Positions 53,371 to 58,287 of a stretch of DNA of 58,287 nucleotides are shown here, piece after piece. Below the pieces are notes generated by a model. The model was not told where the DNA came from and did no database searches. It saw only the letters and a program-made list of their open reading frames with translations. Within the stretch, counting starts at the first letter, position 1; each line of letters starts with the position of its first letter. Position numbers and translations under genes: made by a program. Source of the DNA: Bacillus luti (lineage in GTDB: Bacteria > Bacillota > Bacilli > Bacillales > Bacillaceae_G); NCBI RefSeq assembly GCF_001884105.1, contig NZ_MACI01000059.1:1-58287 (forward strand), written 5' to 3'.

Positions 53371-55806
53371 TTATTTTACCTTTTCGGCACTATGAATGAC
53401 AAATGTTTCCCCTTCTACATCAAAGATAACTTTTTGTCCCTTCTCAATAGCACCTTTTAAAAGTTCTTCCGATAGTCTGTCTTCTACGTGCTTCTGAATT
53501 GCTCTACGAAGCGGACGAGCACCATACTCTCGATCAAATCCTTTATCAGCAATAGCTGAAATCGCTCCTTCTGTTAAATGCAATTCAATTTCTTGCTCTT
53601 TCAAGCGATTTACTAGCTGATTTACCATAAGATTTACAATCTCTTGAATATGTTTTTTCTCAAGCATATGGAACACGATAATTTCATCAATACGGTTTAA
53701 GAACTCTGGACGAAATGCCTTTTTCAGTTCATCCATTACTTTGCCTTTCATATCTGAATAATCGCGGCTCTCATCTTGTACGTTAAATCCAAGGTGTTTA
53801 TTACGTTTTAACGCCTCTGCACCAACGTTAGATGTCATAATAACAATTGTATTACGGAAATCAACTGTACGCCCTTTAGAATCTGTTAAGCGACCATCTT
53901 CTAATACTTGTAGTAAAATGTTAAACACATCAGGATGAGCTTTCTCTACTTCATCTAATAAGACAACTGAATATGGCTTACGGCGAACCTTTTCTGTTAA
54001 TTGTCCACCTTCTTCATATCCAACATATCCTGGAGGAGATCCAACTAAACGAGAAGTAGAATGCTTCTCCATGTACTCAGACATATCGATGCGAATCATT
54101 GCATCCTCATCACCGAACATAGATTCTGCTAACGCTCTTGCTAGCTCCGTTTTACCTACGCCTGTTGGTCCTAAGAAAATGAATGAACCAATCGGACGTT
54201 TCGGATCTTTCAATCCTGCTCTAGCACGGCGAACAGCTTTCGCTACAGCTACTACCGCTTCATCTTGACCAATAACACGATCGTGAAGAATGGATTCTAA
54301 GTTTAATAACTTATCAGTCTCTGTTTGTGCAAGTTTAGAAACCGGGATACGAGTCCACGTAGAAACAACATTTGCAATATCTTCTACTGTCACTTCTGAG
54401 TTTTCTTTTCCTTGTTGCTCTTTCCATTGACGCTTCGTATCTTCTAACTTCTCGCGTAAGCGTTGTTCCATATCACGTAAGGAAGCAGCTTTTTCAAACT
54501 CTTGACTCTGTACAGCTGCATCTTTTTCTTTTCTAATTTCCTCAAGCTTCACTTCAAGCTCTTTTAGATTTGGTGGTGTTGTATAAGAGCGTAAGCGAAC
54601 CTTTGAAGCAGCTTCATCAATTAAATCAATTGCTTTATCTGGTAAGAAACGATCTGTAATATAACGATCTGAAAGCTTTACAGCTGCATCGATTGCATCA
54701 TCTGTAATAGACACGCGGTGATGTGCCTCATAACGATCGCGTAAACCTTTCAAAATTTGAGTTGATTCGTCTAAACTTGGCTCATCAACGTGAATTGGTT
54801 GGAAACGTCTCTCTAAAGCTGCGTCTTTCTCAATATATTTGCGATATTCATCTAACGTTGTCGCCCCAATACATTGCAATTCCCCACGAGCTAAAGATGG
54901 TTTTAAAATGTTCGATGCGTCAATAGCACCTTCCGCTCCGCCTGCACCAATTAATGTATGAAGTTCATCAATAAATAGAATGATATTTCCTGCTTGGCGG
55001 ATTTCATCCATTACTTTCTTCAAACGATCTTCAAATTCACCACGATATTTCGTTCCAGCTACCACTGTACCCATATCTAGTGTCATAACACGCTTATCTC
55101 TTAAAGTTTCAGGAACTTCATTATTTACGATTTGTTGTGCTAATCCTTCTGCAATTGCTGTTTTACCTACACCAGGCTCCCCAATTAACACAGGATTGTT
55201 TTTTGTTCTACGGCTTAACACTTCAATTACACGTTGAATTTCTTTACCACGTCCAATAACAGGGTCTAAACGATTTTCACGTGCAACAACTGTTAAATCA
55301 CGTGCTAAGCTATCAAGTGTTGGTGTATTTGCATTTGTTGAAGAACCACCTTGGTGACCTGAACTTGCTTCATTACTTCCAAGAAGTTGCAATACTTGTT
55401 GTCTTGCCTTATTTAGGCTAACACCTAAGTTATTTAAAACACGTGCTGCTACCCCTTCACCTTCGCGGATTAAACCAAGTAAAATATGTTCTGTTCCAAC
55501 GTAAGAGTGACCTAATTTACGAGCTTCATCCATAGACAACTCAATAACCTTTTTAGCACGCGGTGTATAATGTACCGTTTGAGAAGCTTCTGTTCCGCGT
55601 CCAATTAACGCTTCTACCTCTTTTTGAACCTTCTCTGGACTTAATCCAAGAGCAATCAACGCTTTTGCTGCAATTCCTTCACCTTCGCGTACAAGCCCAA
55701 GTAAAATGTGTTCTGTTCCAATATTGTTATGCCCAATACGAATTGCTTCCTCTTGAGATAAAGCTAATACTTTCTGTGCTCTTTCTGTAAATCTTCCAAA
55801 CATCAT
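53371..55806 (-). CDS. clpC: ClpC, AAA+ unfoldase of the ClpCP protease
   Basis: ClpC unfolds proteins for ClpP, including pArg-marked proteins and CtsR. The 811-aa protein has two N-terminal Clp_N repeats (about residues 1-145) with [15 protein letters not shown] and [15 protein letters not shown]. It then has AAA-1 with GEPGVGKT (209-216), a UVR/M-domain coiled coil (about 415-480) and AAA-2 with GPTGVGKT. It is the last gene of the operon and has two possible ATGs in a row. Confidence 0.97.
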   Translation of the reverse strand: MMFGRFTERAQKVLALSQEEAIRIGHNNIGTEHILLGLVREGEGIAAKALIALGLSPEKVQKEVEALIGRGTEASQTVHYTPRAKKVIELSMDEARKLGHSYVGTEHILLGLIREGEGVAARVLNNLGVSLNKARQQVLQLLGSNEASSGHQGGSSTNANTPTLDSLARDLTVVARENRLDPVIGRGKEIQRVIEVLSRRTKNNPVLIGEPGVGKTAIAEGLAQQIVNNEVPETLRDKRVMTLDMGTVVAGTKYRGEFEDRLKKVMDEIRQAGNIILFIDELHTLIGAGGAEGAIDASNILKPSLARGELQCIGATTLDEYRKYIEKDAALERRFQPIHVDEPSLDESTQILKGLRDRYEAHHRVSITDDAIDAAVKLSDRYITDRFLPDKAIDLIDEAASKVRLRSYTTPPNLKELEVKLEEIRKEKDAAVQSQEFEKAASLRDMEQRLREKLEDTKRQWKEQQGKENSEVTVEDIANVVSTWTRIPVSKLAQTETDKLLNLESILHDRVIGQDEAVVAVAKAVRRARAGLKDPKRPIGSFIFLGPTGVGKTELARALAESMFGDEDAMIRIDMSEYMEKHSTSRLVGSPPGYVGYEEGGQLTEKVRRKPYSVVLLDEVEKAHPDVFNILLQVLEDGRLTDSKGRTVDFRNTIVIMTSNVGAEALKRNKHLGFNVQDESRDYSDMKGKVMDELKKAFRPEFLNRIDEIIVFHMLEKKHIQEIVNLMVNQLVNRLKEQEIELHLTEGAISAIADKGFDREYGARPLRRAIQKHVEDRLSEELLKGAIEKGQKVIFDVEGETFVIHSAEKVK

Positions 55807-55828
55807 AGAAATCGCCTCCTACTTGCGC

Positions 55829-56893
55829 TTAGTTTTTTTCAATACGTAATCGCTCACGGATTAAGGTTGCTCTTCGATAATCTCTTTCTTCTGGTCCTAA
55901 AGGTCCTCCTGCATATTGTTGTAAAATGCCTGGTTGTGTAAGAACCATTAGCTCAGTCAAAATGTTTCTCGATATACCTTTTATATATCCTAAATCAATA
56001 CCAAGTCGTAAATCTGATAAGCAATTGGCTGCTTCCGCAGATTGAATTAAACGACTGTTGGCTAGTATGCCATAAGAGCGATAAACTTTATCTTCAAGCT
56101 CAATACTTGAATTTTGTACAATTAATTCTCTAGCCATTTTTTCTTGCTGTATGATTTGTTGAATGACACTCTTTAAATCTGCAATAATATCTTCTTCGGA
56201 TTTCCCTAGCGTCATTTGATTTGACACTTGAAATATATTACCTAACGCTTCGCTACCTTCACCGTATATTCCTCTTACTACTAACCCTAATTTTTGAATT
56301 ACTTGTATAATACGGCTAATTCTTTTCGTTAAGACTAGTCCTGGTAAATGAATCATTACAGAAGCTCTTAATCCTGTACCAACGTTAGTAGGGCAACTCG
56401 TAATATATCCAAGAGATTCATCAAAAGCATATTCAACCTTTTCCTCAATCCAATTATCTATTTGATTAGCACTTTGAAGAGCCTCTGATAATTGTAATCC
56501 TGAAAATAAGCACTGAATTCTAATGTGGTCTTCTTCATTAAGCATAACACTAATATGTTCACTTTCTGATAATAGGCATGCTCCATATTCTGTTCCTGCA
56601 AGATTAGGACTAATTAAATGCTTTTCTACCAAAACTCTCCTTTGAAGAGGGGTTAATTCATTCATTTTTAATAGCTCAAACTCTCCAAAAGGTTCTACCG
56701 CTTTATTTATAAATTCCTTTTTAAATAATTCATGAATTTGTTTAGCTTCTTCTTCGCTTTGCATAGTAGAGAATTGATATTTTTTAAAATTACGAGCCAA
56801 ACGAATTCGACTACTTAAAACAATATCAGAATCAGGGCCATCTCCCTTCATCCATGGACTAATCGCTTCATTCATAATTTTGTCCAGTGACAT
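55829..56893 (-). CDS. mcsB: McsB, protein arginine kinase
   Basis: McsB phosphorylates arginine residues; marked proteins go to ClpCP, and it inactivates CtsR on stress. The 354-aa protein belongs to the phosphagen kinase family: [15 protein letters not shown] (nucleotide-binding), [14 protein letters not shown], and a C-terminal allosteric pArg-binding part ending [15 protein letters not shown]. The start MSLDKIMNE follows GAGAGGGGG; an upstream in-frame start lies in mcsA. It is four bases after mcsA. Confidence 0.96.
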   Translation of the reverse strand: MSLDKIMNEAISPWMKGDGPDSDIVLSSRIRLARNFKKYQFSTMQSEEEAKQIHELFKKEFINKAVEPFGEFELLKMNELTPLQRRVLVEKHLISPNLAGTEYGACLLSESEHISVMLNEEDHIRIQCLFSGLQLSEALQSANQIDNWIEEKVEYAFDESLGYITSCPTNVGTGLRASVMIHLPGLVLTKRISRIIQVIQKLGLVVRGIYGEGSEALGNIFQVSNQMTLGKSEEDIIADLKSVIQQIIQQEKMARELIVQNSSIELEDKVYRSYGILANSRLIQSAEAANCLSDLRLGIDLGYIKGISRNILTELMVLTQPGILQQYAGGPLGPEERDYRRATLIRERLRIEKN

Positions 56894-56897
56894 AGAA

Positions 56898-57446
56898 CTA
56901 TTCCCCCTCTCTATGCTCACTAAGCTGATTTTCAAGACTTCGGATTTGATCTCTTACTTCAGCAGCTTTCTCAAATTCCTCATTCTGCACGTATTGTTTC
57001 AGAATGAGTTTTAGTTCATCTAATTCTTTCTTTAAGTGGATATTTCCTTCTATACGTTCCGGAATTTTTCCACAATGATCTGTATGTCCCCCGTGAAGAC
57101 GTTTTAACAATGGCTTTAAATGTTCCTTAAATGTATCGTAACAGGAAGCACACCCAAAGCGCCCCACTTTTGTAAATTGCTCAGATGTCATCTTACAATC
57201 TGGACATCTTACTATATTTTTATTCGAAAGTTCATTTTTTCCTTCTTCAAACATTGTTGATTCACCGTGTAATAACCCAGCAAATAAATCATGGAATGAA
57301 AAGTTAGACTGCGATGATTGAAAGAAAGACGTATAGCCACTTTGTTCTGCACATTGCTCACAAAGATGAACTTCCGCCTTCTTCTCGTTGACTACTTTTG
57401 TATAATGTAAAGTTGCTGGTCTTATATTACAGTTTTGACAAGTCAT
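56898..57446 (-). CDS. mcsA: McsA, zinc-binding activator of McsB
   Basis: McsA binds and activates McsB. The 182-aa protein has four CxxC pairs: CQNC (residues 3-6), CEQC (29-32), CPDC and CASC, which should bind zinc, and a C-terminal UVR domain ([20 protein letters not shown]). The ATG six bases after AAAGGTGGGG is chosen; a GTG four codons upstream would fall inside that site. It lies 170 bases from ctsR, a wide spacer for this operon. Confidence 0.95.
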   Translation of the reverse strand: MTCQNCNIRPATLHYTKVVNEKKAEVHLCEQCAEQSGYTSFFQSSQSNFSFHDLFAGLLHGESTMFEEGKNELSNKNIVRCPDCKMTSEQFTKVGRFGCASCYDTFKEHLKPLLKRLHGGHTDHCGKIPERIEGNIHLKKELDELKLILKQYVQNEEFEKAAEVRDQIRSLENQLSEHREGE

Positions 57447-57616
57447 CACTATCCCCACCTTTACAACAGGAACGATCTATCTCATAGTACTTTTCATACA
57501 TTACTAGATTGTTCGCTTTTCTTAATCCGTTAGATAAAAGTGCATGTTCTTTTTCAAAACCTCTACAATATTTAACTGCCTTATCTTAGTTATCATTCTT
57601 TTACAAAAGCTGTAAT

Positions 57617-58078
57617 TTATTTATATTTCAGTGTTCTTAACATTGCGCATAATATTCGAGCCCTAAGTTCATCTCGAGAAGGGATATCCATTGATAACAC
57701 AGAACGATCTAGTACACTTAACATAAGTTTTGCTTCACGATTCGTTATGATTCCCTCTTCTATCAAACGTATAATCATACTCTCTGCATTCCCTTGTGCA
57801 ACGCTATGATCAATCATATGAAGCATTTGATCAATAATGTCTATATCATCATGCAGTTTGACTTTTATAATGCGAATGTAACCCCCTCCACCACGTTTAC
57901 TTTCTACTACAAATCCTCTTTCTAACGTAAAACGGGTATTGATTACATAATTGATTTGAGATGGTACGCACTCGAATCGATCCGCAATCTCATTTCTTTT
58001 GATTTCAATCACATTATTATTGCTTAAGTCAATAACTTGCTTTAGATATTGCTCAATGATATCAGATATATTTCTCAT
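57617..58078 (-). CDS. ctsR: CtsR, class III stress-gene repressor
   Basis: CtsR represses clp genes and the operon it opens. It loses DNA binding at high temperature and is a target of McsB/ClpC. The 153-aa protein has an N-terminal winged helix-turn-helix with EIADRFECVPSQINYVINTR and the glycine-rich wing KRGGGGYIRIIKV, then a C-terminal dimerisation domain. GGTGGCGG precedes the ATG. A perfect operator overlaps its promoter. Confidence 0.97.
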   Translation of the reverse strand: MRNISDIIEQYLKQVIDLSNNNVIEIKRNEIADRFECVPSQINYVINTRFTLERGFVVESKRGGGGYIRIIKVKLHDDIDIIDQMLHMIDHSVAQGNAESMIIRLIEEGIITNREAKLMLSVLDRSVLSMDIPSRDELRARILCAMLRTLKYK

Positions 58079-58099
58079 TTATCCGCCACCTTTATTGAC

Positions 58100-58116
58100 T
58101 TTGACTATCTTTGACT
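58100..58116 (-). promoter_or_regulatory. CtsR operator
   Basis: The minus strand reads AGTCAAAGATAGTCAAA, a perfect match to the CtsR heptad direct repeat RGTCAAANANRGTCAAA. It lies just after the -10 box, over the likely transcription start, so it gives autorepression. Confidence 0.93.
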
Positions 58117-58119
58117 TTA

Positions 58120-58147
58120 ATTATATACGTATTAATAAAATTTGCAA
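58120..58147 (-). promoter_or_regulatory. SigA promoter of the ctsR operon
   Basis: TTGCAA, a 16-nt spacer and a perfect TATAAT on the minus strand. The CtsR operator follows four bases downstream. Confidence 0.7.
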
Positions 58148-58214
58148 CTCTTTTGCTTATTCACTATCCTAGCCACATTTCCCTGTATTTAATCAAAATT
58201 ATAAAATAAAATAC

Positions 58215-58244
58215 GAAAAAACACGAGTCAAATGACTCGTGTTT
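58215..58244 (-). terminator. rRNA operon terminator
   Basis: AAACACGAGTCA pairs with TGACTCGTGTTT around two bases and is followed by a T run on the minus strand. It stands six bases after the 5S end. Confidence 0.92.
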
Positions 58245-58250
58245 TAAGTT

Positions 58251-58287
58251 GCTTGGCGACGTCCTACTCTCACAGGGACAAGGTCCC
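58251..58287 (-). rRNA. rrf: 5S rRNA, 3' end only (partial)
   Basis: The minus strand reads from the window edge through CCCTGTGAGAGTAGGACGTC to GCCAAGC, the 3' part of a Bacillus 5S rRNA. The 5' part is outside the window. The rRNA operon ends here and points toward ctsR. Confidence 0.95.

Noticed and set aside
53994-55806. Repeated GTEHILLGL(V/I)REGEG segments as a possible internal duplication event in clpC
   Set aside because: These are the normal two Clp_N repeats of ClpC, not a recent duplication.

Overview
The window is a core-chromosome segment of a low-GC Gram-positive endospore former. Protein sequences, gene order and the sporulation/germination genes point to the Bacillus cereus group; I do not assign a species. 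Nearly everything is on the minus strand; only pdaB and gerD run the other way. The segment lies exactly between two ribosomal RNA operons of the same orientation. The right edge holds the 3' end of a 5S rRNA gene with its terminator, and the left edge holds tandem rRNA promoters and the start of the next 16S leader.

Read in the direction of transcription (right to left): (1) the class III stress operon ctsR-mcsA-mcsB-clpC behind a perfect CtsR operator; (2) radA-disA-yacL-ispD-ispF (DNA repair, c-di-AMP synthesis, a PIN/TRAM protein, isoprenoid precursors); (3) gltX, then a cysteine T-box leader controlling cysE-cysS-mrnC-rlmB-rae1; (4) sigH; (5) rpmG-secE-nusG; (6) rplK-rplA, then rplJ-rplL behind an L10-type leader; (7) ybxB, rpoB-rpoC; (8) the str operon rplGB-rpsL-rpsG-fusA-tuf; (9) the S10-spc-alpha cluster from rpsJ to rplQ, including secY, adk, map, infA, rpmJ and rpoA; (10) ecfA1-ecfA2-ecfT-truA, then rplM-rpsI behind an L13 leader; (11) a sporulation/germination block ybaK, cwlD, salA, gerD, kbaA, pdaB plus one small unrecognised gene.

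Together these genes build the ribosome, RNA polymerase and Sec translocon, charge two tRNAs, and link growth to stress (CtsR/McsB/ClpC), to sporulation entry (SigH, KbaA) and to spore cortex and germination (CwlD, PdaB, GerD). Operons are compact, with many stop/start overlaps. Three promoters (rplK, rplJ, sigH) are interleaved with the intrinsic terminator of the upstream gene, and two others (rpoB, cysE) have a -35 box that shares bases with the upstream stop codon.

I found no mobile element, prophage, CRISPR array, defence system, biosynthetic cluster or tRNA gene. The coding content is conserved housekeeping, and I do not claim a new protein system. What merits a second look is mostly RNA-level: a pair of L1-stalk-like motifs (one before rplK, one between rplK and rplA), a repeated hairpin bracketing rpsL-rpsG, structured spacers in the S10/spc/alpha cluster, and the degenerate metal site of PdaB.
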